Below the pieces are notes generated by a model, which saw nothing but the letters and a program-made list of their open reading frames with translations, was not told where the DNA came from and made no database searches. From the NCBI RefSeq assembly GCF_002760665.1, contig NZ_PDOB01000023.1:1-64000 (forward strand): 64,000 bases of DNA. Direction: 5' to 3'. Origin of the DNA: Massilia psychrophila. Its GTDB lineage: Bacteria; Pseudomonadota; Gammaproteobacteria; Burkholderiales; Burkholderiaceae_D. Positions 1-7,754 of this stretch are shown here, in pieces; the stretch's first letter is position 1, and the number at the start of each line of letters is the position of its first letter. Position numbers and translations under genes: made by a program.

Positions 1-813
1 GGCCGGCGCCGGCGCGCTACCGGGCGGCGCGGTGACTTGCGCCGGCTCGGGCGCGGCCGCGGCCGTCAATGCGCGCTGCATCTGCGGCTCGCGCTGCAAC
101 TGCGCCAGCGGCCGCTTGCCGGCCGACCATTCGGCCACGTGCGATTCGTAGAACAGGCCGCTGGCGCCGATGGCGTCTTTCAGCTGCGCCGCCAGCTTGG
201 CCGGGTCGGTCGGCACTTGCGCCAGCAGCGGCAGCGGCGCGACGATCGACGTTTGCGGGTGTTCCGAGCGAGCCGCGGCGCCGAGCACGCTGCTGATGAC
301 ACGGGCGGCGGCACTCAGGGTCGCCTGGCTGCTGGCCGAGTCAGGCGCGGCCGGCGCGTTGGCCGGCGCCGCCTCGCCGGGCAGGGCAGCAGTGCGCTGC
401 AAGGCGCCGGCCTTGGCCATGCCGGCTGACGGCGTGTACAGTTCCGCGTCAGGCGGGGAGTGACGATCGACAAAGGCGGGGATGGCGGCCGATGTCGGCG
501 CGTTGGTCAATTGAAAGGTGGGGCGCGGCGTCAGCGACACCAGCGTCAGCGCGATCGCGGCGCCCGGTAGCAGAGGCTGCTGCTGGTGCTGCTGCTGCGG
601 CAGCACCATGCGCGCCGGGGTGTCGGCAACGCGGACCAGGAAACTGCCGTCGGTCAGGCGCGAGATCACTTCGGCCGGCATCGACTTGCCGACCAGGCCG
701 GCAAGGGCGCGCTGGAAATCCTGCTGGCGGGCGTCGCCGACTGCGTCAAGCCCGACCGTCGCGGCGACCCGGCCGACCGGCGCGACGGTGATCGTGTCAA
801 CGCCCGGAATCAT
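1..813 (-). CDS. fliK: Flagellar hook-length control protein FliK (partial, 3' end outside window)
   Basis: The reading frame opens with ATG at 813, just after an in-frame TGA, and runs 271 codons off the left edge without a stop. The protein starts MIPGVDTITVAP, has a Gln/His run near residue 80, an Ala/Pro-rich middle, and a segment reading FYESHVAEWSAGK followed by PLAQLQREPQ, typical of betaproteobacterial FliK. FliK is secreted during hook assembly and measures hook length before the export gate switches substrate. The conserved C-terminal domain lies outside the window. It follows fliD, fliS and fliT on the same strand, probably in one operon. The identification rests on the segment above and the neighbours. 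Confidence 0.8.
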   Translation of the reverse strand, partial: MIPGVDTITVAPVGRVAATVGLDAVGDARQQDFQRALAGLVGKSMPAEVISRLTDGSFLVRVADTPARMVLPQQQHQQQPLLPGAAIALTLVSLTPRPTFQLTNAPTSAAIPAFVDRHSPPDAELYTPSAGMAKAGALQRTAALPGEAAPANAPAAPDSASSQATLSAAARVISSVLGAAARSEHPQTSIVAPLPLLAQVPTDPAKLAAQLKDAIGASGLFYESHVAEWSAGKRPLAQLQREPQMQRALTAAAAPEPAQVTAPPGSAPAPA

Positions 814-875
814 GCCGCGCCCATGCCGGCGCCGGCATCAACGTCCGCGCTGGCGGGCATGGTGGCCAGGCGCGC

Positions 876-1202
876 CTACACGCCGTACGCTGTCGACAGC
901 TTGCGCGAGGCGCTGGTGCTGTTGATCAGGGACGCCAGTTCGGCCATCCACGGCGTGGTCAGGTTACGGATCTCGCGATCGTGCGCAAGGATCTGGTGGA
1001 TGATTCTGACCTTGCGCGCGCGCTTGTCGCCGGTCAGCGCGACAATTGGCTCGCCATCCTTCAGGCATTGGATGTGGCTGGCGCAGTGCGACTCGAGCAC
1101 GACCAGGTTTTCCCAGTCGCGCAACTGCGCAGCCTGCAGCATCTGGCCGGTCAGGTCGGAGACGGTTTCGTACAGCGAAATTACTTGGTCACTATTCATC
1201 AT
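876..1202 (-). CDS. fliT: Flagellar protein FliT-like (export chaperone)
   Basis: A 108-residue mostly helical protein starting MMNSDQVISLYETVSDLTGQ. The start at 1202 is chosen because the ATG overlaps the fliS stop codon by one base (TAATG), which suggests translational coupling; a longer upstream frame would run inside fliS. FliT-family proteins act in the cytoplasm as chaperones for the filament cap FliD and, in enterics, bind FlhDC. Sequence conservation is low in this family, so the call depends on size, helical character and its place directly after fliS in the fliD-fliS-fliT order. Confidence 0.7.
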   Translation of the reverse strand: MMNSDQVISLYETVSDLTGQMLQAAQLRDWENLVVLESHCASHIQCLKDGEPIVALTGDKRARKVRIIHQILAHDREIRNLTTPWMAELASLINSTSASRKLSTAYGV

Positions 1203-1684
1203 TATCCGGCACTCACAAAAGAGGCGCTTCGTGGGGTGAGGCTGTCGTAGGCCATCGGCCGCGGCGGCGCGGCGGCGGCGGCGACCGGCTTGGCGCTGTC
1301 GCCGATCGCTTCCCATGCGCCTTTGAGGTCGGCCAGCAGGGCGTGCACCTCGTCGAGGATGGCGCTATCGTTGGTCAGATTGGCCGTCAGCAAACGGCGT
1401 CCAATGTAGTCGTACAGCGCGTCGAGGCTGTGGGCGATCTGGCCGCCGGCGTCCTTGTCGAGGCTGGCGCGAAGGCCATTTTCGACGATCATGATGGCTT
1501 TCGAAATCGCGTTGCCCTTCTTCTCGATTTCGCCCGCTTTCATGTGGACGGCGGCGTCGCGCATGGCGACCAGCGCGCCGTCGAACAGCATTACGATCAG
1601 CTTGTGCGGGTTCGAGGCGACGACCCCGGTCTCGAGGCCGACCTTGGCGTAGGCGTTGGCTCCCTTATGCGACGATCCAAACAT
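1202..1684 (-). CDS. fliS: Flagellin export chaperone FliS
   Basis: A 160-residue helical protein with the FliS pattern: an N-terminal Tyr-containing segment (ANAYAKVGLETGV), the phrase HKLIVMLFDGALVAMRDA, and LDALYDYIGRRLLTANL in the third helix. FliS binds the C-terminus of cytoplasmic flagellin, prevents premature polymerisation and delivers it to the export apparatus. The Ala/Pro-rich tail after about residue 130 is longer than in E. coli FliS. A purine-rich ribosome site (AAAGGAAA) precedes the ATG. It lies 25 bases after fliD and overlaps fliT by one base. Confidence 0.93.
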   Translation of the reverse strand: MFGSSHKGANAYAKVGLETGVVASNPHKLIVMLFDGALVAMRDAAVHMKAGEIEKKGNAISKAIMIVENGLRASLDKDAGGQIAHSLDALYDYIGRRLLTANLTNDSAILDEVHALLADLKGAWEAIGDSAKPVAAAAAPPRPMAYDSLTPRSASFVSAG

Positions 1685-1709
1685 GGACGTTTCCTTTTCT
1701 GTTAACTGA

Positions 1710-3728
1710 TTACTGCGAAGCGAGGTTGGCGAACTGCGCCAGCTGCTGGCTCAAGAAAGAACTGGTGGTATTCATTTTGCTGATGGTCAGGTCCAGCGCG
1801 GTAAATTGGGCACGATAGCGCTTTTCCGTCACGGCCAGGCGCGCGCTCATGTCGGCCTGGGCTTTGTCCAAGCCCTTGATAGAGGCTGCAATGCCGTCAG
1901 TCCGCGCAGACAGCGGGCCGGCGGTGGCCAGCATCGCGGTGGTCAACTTGTCGAACTGGTGCGCATAGCCCTGCGAAAAATTGAGCTTGCCGCGCGCCCC
2001 CAAAGCGCCGCCGGCGATCGATAGCGCCAGGCCAGAGGAATCGCCGCTGTTGCTCGTAAGCAATTGGCCGTTTCCTCCGGCAGGCAATCCATTAATTGTG
2101 CCCTGCACATCGGCGCCGGCCAGCTCAGTGACGCCGCCGGTAGGCAGGTTGAGGTAGGTCTGGCCAGTACCGCCGGTGATGCTCACTTTCGACGCAGAGC
2201 CATATTTTGTCGACGCGATCGTCAGGGCGCCGCCCGATTCGGTCACGACGACGGCCGCCCCGACGGTGGAAAATGCGGCCGCGCCGTTAATTTTCGATTG
2301 CACTTCGGCGGCCAGATCGGCTGCGCTGGCATACGTTTTTTGTGTCAGTTTGATTGTCGCTGTGAGACCATTGAGCATCACGTCGAGCGTGTCGTTGCCC
2401 GCTCCGATTGTCTTCCCGGCGACACCGGTGCCGCTGGTGCTGCCCTTGGTGGCCAGTTGTGACACGACGACGTCGTAGGCGCCCGGCTTGGTGGCCGGCG
2501 AAAATCCCGAATAGCCGATCAGACTGTCGCTGCTCTTGCCGATCGCTGCAAACAGACCGGAAAAATCGTTGAAATTGCTGCTGATCGCTGCTGACAGCTT
2601 GGTACTGTCGACGCCCAGCAGTCCGTCTTTTTGCATCGTCACACCGATGTCCGAGAGGCGCGAAAAAACGCCGGCGCCGCCTGCCACCGAGGTCGACAGC
2701 ACGCTGCGCACCTGGCCCTGCATGGCGCGCACGGACGCTTCGCCATTGAGGATCGCTGCCTGCTTGGTGGCCGGATTGTAGGCGGCAGCGTCGAGCAGGT
2801 TCTGGCTGATGTCGTTGTATGCCTTGACGAAGGCGTTCACTGCGGTCGTCACCGACGCCGTGTCGCGCGCGATGGTGAGCGCGGTGGCAGTATCGGGATT
2901 GGTCTTGAGCAGGTTCAGCGTGACGCCGCCGATCACGTCGCTGACCGTATTGGTCGCCTTCGACACGGCAATGCCGTCGATGGTGAATTTGGCATTCTGC
3001 GCAGTGCTGGTCTGCACCAGCGCCTGCGCACTCGCCGGGTCGTGGTTCAATAGTGCCGACAGGCCGGTGTCGGCCTCGGTGTTGGTCACGGCGATTTTCA
3101 TGCTCATCGCTTCGCCGGTCTTGTCCGACGTCAGCGCCAGCCGGTACGGCGTGCTGCCACCATCGTTGACAATGGTAGCAGTGACGCCGGCGCCGGCCTT
3201 GTTGATGGCGTCGCGTACGCCTGCCAGCGAGTCATTGGTCGCGTCGATGGTGACCGTCTTGACCCCGGAGCCGGAAGTGGTAAAAGTGGCGCCGGTGTAC
3301 TTGCCGGTAACGGCGTCAAAGCTGCCGGCGCTGACGGTGCCGAAGTCGAAACTGATTACGCCCTTGCCGACCGGCGCGATGTCACTGAAGGTGCCGGCGG
3401 CGACCAGCTTTTGTGCTTGCGCCACCTGCGTCACCTTCAAGGCGTAGTTGCCCGGCACGGCAGTGGCCGAGGCGTTGGCAGTGGCGATGGTGGGATCGGC
3501 CGTGGTAACGCGCACCCCTTGAAACTTGCTGATGTCGGCCAGGCCACGTACCGAGGTCTGGAATTGCGAGAGCGCACCTTTAAGCGTACCGAAGCCCGAC
3601 AGTTTCGCCTGATAGCTCGCTTCTTGTTTGGCAAGCTTCCTCAGTGGCTGTTGCTCCACTGACATAAGCTTGCTGACAATGCCATCGACATCCAGATTGG
3701 AACCGATGCCTGCAGAGGAAAGACCCAC
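1710..3728 (-). CDS. fliD: Flagellar hook-associated protein 2, filament cap FliD
   Basis: 672 residues, with the conserved FliD start MGLSSAGIGSNLDVDGIVSK and a C-terminal coiled region ending TTSSFLSQQLAQFANLASQ. The start codon is GTG at 3728, with GGGAG seven bases upstream. FliD forms the cap at the filament tip and guides flagellin folding. The central part is a long Ala/Thr/Gly-rich stretch with flagellin-hook-like segments (VRDAINKAGAGVTATIVNDG), as usual for the surface-exposed domains. The protein is longer than enteric FliD (about 470 residues), mainly in these middle domains. A sigma-28-type promoter lies about 35 bases upstream of the start. Confidence 0.95.
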   Translation of the reverse strand: MGLSSAGIGSNLDVDGIVSKLMSVEQQPLRKLAKQEASYQAKLSGFGTLKGALSQFQTSVRGLADISKFQGVRVTTADPTIATANASATAVPGNYALKVTQVAQAQKLVAAGTFSDIAPVGKGVISFDFGTVSAGSFDAVTGKYTGATFTTSGSGVKTVTIDATNDSLAGVRDAINKAGAGVTATIVNDGGSTPYRLALTSDKTGEAMSMKIAVTNTEADTGLSALLNHDPASAQALVQTSTAQNAKFTIDGIAVSKATNTVSDVIGGVTLNLLKTNPDTATALTIARDTASVTTAVNAFVKAYNDISQNLLDAAAYNPATKQAAILNGEASVRAMQGQVRSVLSTSVAGGAGVFSRLSDIGVTMQKDGLLGVDSTKLSAAISSNFNDFSGLFAAIGKSSDSLIGYSGFSPATKPGAYDVVVSQLATKGSTSGTGVAGKTIGAGNDTLDVMLNGLTATIKLTQKTYASAADLAAEVQSKINGAAAFSTVGAAVVVTESGGALTIASTKYGSASKVSITGGTGQTYLNLPTGGVTELAGADVQGTINGLPAGGNGQLLTSNSGDSSGLALSIAGGALGARGKLNFSQGYAHQFDKLTTAMLATAGPLSARTDGIAASIKGLDKAQADMSARLAVTEKRYRAQFTALDLTISKMNTTSSFLSQQLAQFANLASQ

Positions 3729-3762
3729 TGTTGACTCCCACGAAAGACTTGAATATAACTTA

Positions 3763-3789
3763 TTAACGGCGCCGTTTAATCGGACTTTA
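3763..3789 (-). promoter_or_regulatory. Sigma-28 (FliA) promoter for fliD
   Basis: On the minus strand TAAAGTCC and GCCGTTAA are separated by exactly 11 bases. The FliA consensus TAAAGTTT-N11-GCCGATAA is matched at 6 of 8 and 7 of 8 positions. It stands just upstream of the fliD GTG start and would place fliD-fliS-fliT-fliK in the late flagellar class. Confidence 0.8.
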
Positions 3790-3824
3790 GAGGGGGAATT
3801 ACCCGTCTGTTCCGACGCGCGCGT

Positions 3825-4193
3825 TTAGGCGGTTTGCCTGATCAGCATGCTTTGCAGGCGATCGAGCGCCTTGGCAATTTGCAGCGCCTCTTCCGACGGC
3901 ATCTGGCGAATGACTTCCAGCGTCTTCTTGTCGACGACCTTGACGATAGTGCGGTCGCTGTCCTTGTCGACCGAAAATTCCAGATCCGGTGAGCGCGACT
4001 GCAGCAGGTCGTTGATGCTCTTGAGCGCTTGCGTGACCTGGTCCTCGCTGGGAACCGGGTTTGCCTGCTGCGCTTCTTTTACTTTTTGCGCCGGGTCGAC
4101 GCCGGCTTTTTTGCTGACGACGGCCTGTGGCGCCAGGTCGGCCGCGCGCGCGGCGGCTGCCTGGGTGGTCGTTGCGAATGGTTGGATATCCAT
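3825..4193 (-). CDS. flaG: FlaG family protein
   Basis: 122 residues: an Ala/Gln-rich N-terminus, then the FlaG core with SINDLLQSRSPDLEFSVDKD and TIVKVVDKKTLEVIRQMPSE. FlaG proteins are small late flagellar proteins; in polar flagellates their loss changes filament length, but the biochemical role is unsettled. The gene sits between fliC and fliD. An AAGGGC ribosome site precedes ATG 4193. No sigma-28 site was seen between the fliC terminator and flaG, so it may depend on read-through from fliC or on a weak promoter. Confidence 0.88.
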   Translation of the reverse strand: MDIQPFATTTQAAAARAADLAPQAVVSKKAGVDPAQKVKEAQQANPVPSEDQVTQALKSINDLLQSRSPDLEFSVDKDSDRTIVKVVDKKTLEVIRQMPSEEALQIAKALDRLQSMLIRQTA

Positions 4194-4209
4194 GATTGCC
4201 CTTGAATGG

Positions 4210-4242
4210 AAAAAACCCGGCCGGGGAAAACCGGGCCGGGTT
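4210..4242 (-). terminator. Rho-independent terminator after fliC
   Basis: On the minus strand a 9-bp perfect stem (AACCCGGCC / GGCCGGGTT) with a loop of about 11 bases is followed by a six-T run. It starts 22 bases after the fliC stop codon and separates the highly expressed flagellin gene from flaG. Confidence 0.88.
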
Positions 4243-4263
4243 CAAATAAAGCTAAATTGCTGA

Positions 4264-5703
4264 TTAGCCGCGCAGCAGTGCCAGCACGCCGTTTGGCAGC
4301 GAGTTTGCCTGTGCCAGCATGGCGGTACCGGCCTGTTGCAAGATCTGGCCGCGCGTCAGCGAAGCGGTCTCTTTGGCGAAGTCGGCATCCTGAATCCGGC
4401 TGCGCGAAGCAGACAAGTTTTCCGACGTCGTTTGCAGGCTGCTGACCACCGAAGCGAAACGGTTTTGGTAAGCGCCGAGCGAAGCGCGCGAGTTGTTCAC
4501 TGTCGCCAATGCGGTATCGATCGTGGAAAGCGCAGCCTGTGCGCCCGCGGCCGTTTTCAGATTCAGCGCGGACATGCCAGAGCCAGCGGACGCGGTCGCC
4601 GCAGTTGTTCCAGCGGCCGCACCGATGATCGCTACCGTTGCCTGTGTCCCGCCGAGCGTGATGCCAGCGGCCGAGTCGGAGCTCAGTGAAACCGTCCCGT
4701 AGGTCGTGCCCGCAGTTGCGCCGGTACTACCAGCGGTACCTGCAACGATGTCGATGTTGCGCCCATCGGCCGCTGCAAGAGTGTAGGTTGCGCCGCTGAC
4801 AGTGGCGGTAATGCCTGTCTGGGCTGAAACGGCGTTGAATGCGGCTGCGACTTCGCTGGCGCCAACAGTGGCGTTCGCCGTTGCAGTGCCTGCCACAGTC
4901 ACGCCGTTGGCAGTCAAGCTGAACGCGCCTCCAATAGCTGTCGCTGTATTCGTCAAGCTCGCACCCGTCACAGAAGCGGTTACGCCGGTTGAGCCTGTAA
5001 CGGCATTGATCGCATTTGCCTTTGCCAGCGCGCTGCCAGCGGCGCCAGCTGCTACCGAGACGCCGTCCGTGACTGATGCGCCAACGTTGTAGCCATTGAT
5101 GGTCAGGCCGCCGGTCGTCAGTGAGGTGCCAGAGGTTATTGCCACGCTGGGAACGGTAGCCGAGTAGCTTGAATTCGATCCAACTCCGAGGCTGCTCGAT
5201 TTGGCGCTGGCGATGGATGAGATGTTGATGCGGTCGTTGGCGGTATTGTTGGCGCCAACCTGAAACGACTGCGAAGTGAACGAACCGTCGAGCAGTTTGT
5301 TGCCGTTGAACGAGGAGCTCGAAGCGACACGGTCGATCTCCGCGATCAACGAGGTTGCTTCGTTGTTCAGTGCGGCACGGTCGCTGGCGCTGTTACTAGC
5401 GTTCGACGACTGGACAGCCAGTTCGCGGATACGCTGCAAGTTGGTACCGATCTGCGCCAAGTCGCCCTCGGCCGTTTGAGCCAGCGAGATGCCGTCGTTG
5501 GCGTTGCGTGCCGCTTGATCGTTACCGCGGATCTGTGACGTCATACGCTCGGAAATTGCCAGGCCAGCCGCATCGTCTTTTGCGCTGTTGATACGCAAGC
5601 CGGACGACAGGCGCTGGAGCGACGTGGTCAGTGCGGTTTGCGACGTGCTCAGGTTGCGCTGCGAGTTCAGGGATGCGGTGTTGGTGTTGATAAAAGCTGC
5701 CAT
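4264..5703 (-). CDS. fliC: Flagellin FliC
   Basis: 479 residues. The N-terminal D0/D1 region starts MAAFINTNTASLNSQRNLS and contains LSSGLRINSAKDDAAGLAIS; the C-terminal D1/D0 region has LGAYQNRF and ends ANSLPNGVLALLRG. Between about residues 170 and 380 lies a variable Ala/Thr/Gly/Val-rich region with flagellin IN-type repeats (LTINGYNVGAS, LTANGVTVAGT). It forms the extracellular filament. The start at 5703 is set by homology and by a GGAGAAG ribosome site; an upstream in-frame extension is rejected. It has a sigma-28-like promoter and its own terminator, so it is monocistronic or reads weakly into flaG. Confidence 0.97.
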   Translation of the reverse strand: MAAFINTNTASLNSQRNLSTSQTALTTSLQRLSSGLRINSAKDDAAGLAISERMTSQIRGNDQAARNANDGISLAQTAEGDLAQIGTNLQRIRELAVQSSNASNSASDRAALNNEATSLIAEIDRVASSSSFNGNKLLDGSFTSQSFQVGANNTANDRINISSIASAKSSSLGVGSNSSYSATVPSVAITSGTSLTTGGLTINGYNVGASVTDGVSVAAGAAGSALAKANAINAVTGSTGVTASVTGASLTNTATAIGGAFSLTANGVTVAGTATANATVGASEVAAAFNAVSAQTGITATVSGATYTLAAADGRNIDIVAGTAGSTGATAGTTYGTVSLSSDSAAGITLGGTQATVAIIGAAAGTTAATASAGSGMSALNLKTAAGAQAALSTIDTALATVNNSRASLGAYQNRFASVVSSLQTTSENLSASRSRIQDADFAKETASLTRGQILQQAGTAMLAQANSLPNGVLALLRG

Positions 5704-5888
5704 GATACTTCTCCAAACTGGGTATTTCGGGGGGGCGACGTGCCGCTGTTCACCTTGGTGTGTCCCAATCTTCCGGGACAATCACACCGCAGTTGAATCT
5801 GGTAACGTCGGTCTTTGTAAAAAGTTGATAGCAGAAAACAATAATAATTCTGCGTTTTCACACTCAGATTTGGCCCGTTCGGTGCGCT

Positions 5889-5915
5889 TAAGCGACAGCG
5901 GTAACGGGAACTTTA
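5889..5915 (-). promoter_or_regulatory. Candidate sigma-28 (FliA) promoter for fliC
   Basis: On the minus strand TAAAGTTC, an 11-base spacer and GTCGCTTA. The first box matches TAAAGTTT at 7 of 8 positions, the second matches GCCGATAA at 5 of 8. It lies about 185 bases upstream of the fliC ATG, so the transcript would have a long 5' leader. Spacing and the strong first box support it; the weak second box lowers confidence. Confidence 0.6.
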
Positions 5916-6277
5916 GGGCGAAAATAATTTTATTTTTCGGCCTTACGGCCTCGAAAAGAGACCTGGCAGCGACCGTTTGTTGTCGTTTAATTCAGGTAAT
6001 TGACGGTCGACGAGGGCACGCTGAACGGTGCCCGTAAAAAAACCATGCTACTGCTTATGCTGAAGAATTTGTCTCGCCGTCGCGCACGCAAAAAATTGGA
6101 TCCCCGCGTGCGCCAGGGCGACAAGCGATGGGCGACAGGCGACGGAGCCCGGGGGCGATGGGCGATAGGCGATGGGCGCGGCGGCGCACACGCGAGGACT
6201 CCATTGTCGGTGCGTCGGTATAACGCGGCTTTCAACGCGCGGCAATGAGACAGCCGAAAAAAACCGCCGGCAAGGGC
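5916..6277. other. Non-coding stretch upstream of fliC
   Basis: No convincing gene. It holds an 18-base imperfect direct repeat (6125-6142 and 6155-6172, GCGATGGGCGAYAGGCGA, one difference), a short hairpin with GGGCAC/GTGCCC arms near 6014-6033, and a degenerate copy near 6099-6122 of the CCCCGCGTGCGC-type palindromic repeat found elsewhere in the window. Short open frames here have no ribosome site and no family match. Confidence 0.5.
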
Positions 6278-6278
6278 T

Positions 6279-6311
6279 AATGCCGTTCAGTTAAGCTGAA
6301 CGGCATTTTTT
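6279..6311 (+). terminator. Terminator built into the left end of the insertion sequence
   Basis: The left inverted repeat folds back on itself: AATGCCGTTCAG, loop TTAAG, CTGAACGGCATT, then a run of six T. This 12-bp perfect stem with a T tract would stop transcription entering the element from the left, before the transposase gene. The right end lacks the second arm. Confidence 0.75.
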
Positions 6312-6357
6312 ATTTATTGGTTGTAAACGCCGCAGCACGCTGTTAACCTTCGTCGCA

Positions 6358-7697
6358 ATGTTCGACGACACCCTTCATTTTCTTACCAATCATCTCGAGT
6401 CCCCTGACTGGCGGCGACTCGGAAAACACTTGCCGTTTGAGTGGATCGAACAGGCTGTGCAAAGCACCGAGGCAACGAGCATCCGCCATCGGCGTTTGCC
6501 AGCCGAGCAGGTAGTCTGGTTGATGGTTGATGGTTGATGGTTGCGTTGGCGCTGTACCGCCACAAATCGATCAGCGAAGTGCTCGATGAGCTTGGGCTGG
6601 CCGTGCCTAATGCGCAAACCCCTTTTGTCAGCAAGAGTGCAGTGGCGTAGGCGCGCCAGCGTCTCGGCGCCGACCCATTGAAGTGGTTGTTCGAGCATTC
6701 GGCTTGACATTGGAGCGGGCAAGATCGGCGGGTGTACCTGTTTAAAGGGCTGCAACTGTTTGCCATGGATGGTACTACGTTGCGCACCCACGACACGGCC
6801 GACAACCGCGCCCACTTCGGCGCGCAGCTCTATTCCAGTGGCGCCGTCGCCAGCTATCCGCAAGTGCGCGGCGTCACGCTCACCGCGCTGCCCACGCATG
6901 TCGTTCACAGTGCCGCATTCGGTCCTTACGGCACCAATGAAATGCTGTACGCGAAGCAGCTGATCGCGGAGGTGCCAGATGAATCGCTCACCGTGTTCGA
7001 GCGCGGTTTTCTTTCGGCGGAAATTCTATGCGGGCTGACCCGCACCGGCCCTGATCGCCACTTCATCATTCCTGCCAAATCGAATACCCGGTGGGAAGTG
7101 ATCGAGGGCGACGGCGACGATTGCATTGTCAGCATGCGCGTGTCGCCCCAGGCTCGGGCGAAATGCCTTGAGTTGCCCAAATTCTGGGAAGCGCGTGCCA
7201 TCACCATCGTCGATCAGCAAGCGCGCAAGCGCGTCTTGCTCACTTCATTGCGTGACCGGCGGCGCTATAAACCGGCCGACATCGCACGCATTTACGACAG
7301 ACGCTGGGGAATCGAGACGAGTTACCGCGAGCTCAAGCAAACAATGTTGGGAACAGCGTTGACCTTGCGTTCGAAAACGGTCGACGGCGTGTATCAGGAA
7401 ATCTGGGGCACCCTGATCGGCTACAACCTGATCCGCCTGGAAATTGCCAAAGCGGCGCTGACTGTCAAATGCGACCCGACCGAAGTGAGCTTCATCCGCG
7501 CATTTCACCTGATCCAGTTCGAGCTCCACTGGGCTGCCGTCACCAGGTCCTACGGCAAGCTGCCCGCTTCGATGAAGCACCTGCGTGAAAGGTTGGTTGG
7601 TCTCCTCAATGACGAACGGCCTGATCGTAAATACGACCGGGCCGTCAAGGCCAAACCAAACCGCTATGCCGTGCGGGTTCTGCGAAAACCTGCTTAA
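6358..7697 (+). pseudogene. IS4-family transposase, frameshifted and with stop codons
   Basis: Starts at ATG 6358 (MFDDTLHFLTNHLESPDWRR) and ends at 7697, about 445 codons if repaired. The 3' part is open and carries the first catalytic Asp (AMDGTT) and the IS4 signature Y-x2-R-x3-E-x6-K (YDRRWGIETSYRELK). Three defects are visible. TTGATGG is present in three tandem copies at 6520-6540, shifting the frame; one copy would restore VVWLMVALALYRHK. A TAG then stands where the frame reads SAVA-stop-ARQRL. A paired small deletion and insertion creates a TGA near 6709. The motif usually written DRGF reads ERGF, so the second catalytic Asp also appears lost. It is not functional. Confidence 0.9.
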
Positions 7698-7710
7698 CTG
7701 AACGGCATTA

Positions 7711-7727
7711 GCCGGCGAGGGCGGTTT
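7711..7727 (-). other. Half of the diguanylate cyclase terminator, split by the insertion sequence
   Basis: Joining the two flanks and removing one target duplicate gives, on the minus strand, AAACCGCC, loop CTCGCC, GGCGGTTT followed by more T. This is a perfect 8-bp terminator stem about 30 bases after the stop of the GGDEF gene at 7755. The distal arm and T tract are now at 6259-6271, 1.4 kb away. Confidence 0.75.
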
Positions 7728-7754
7728 GTTGGCTGCGGTATTATAGAGGCGAGA

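Larger units (their letters stand above)
6278..7710 (+). mobile_element. IS4-family insertion sequence, inactivated
   Basis: A 1433-bp element bounded by perfect 18-bp inverted repeats (TAATGCCGTTCAGTTAAG at 6278-6295, complement at 7693-7710). It is flanked by 12-bp direct repeats, GCCGGCAAGGGC at 6266-6277 and GCCGGCGAGGGC at 7711-7722, differing at one base. Target duplications of 10-13 bp are normal for IS4. The single transposase gene is broken (see its entry). The intact ends mean a transposase supplied in trans could still recognise it. Confidence 0.9.

Noticed and set aside
6000-6248. 82-codon plus-strand open frame upstream of fliC
   Set aside because: Low-complexity Arg/Gly-rich translation of GCGATGGGCGA repeats, no ribosome site, no family.
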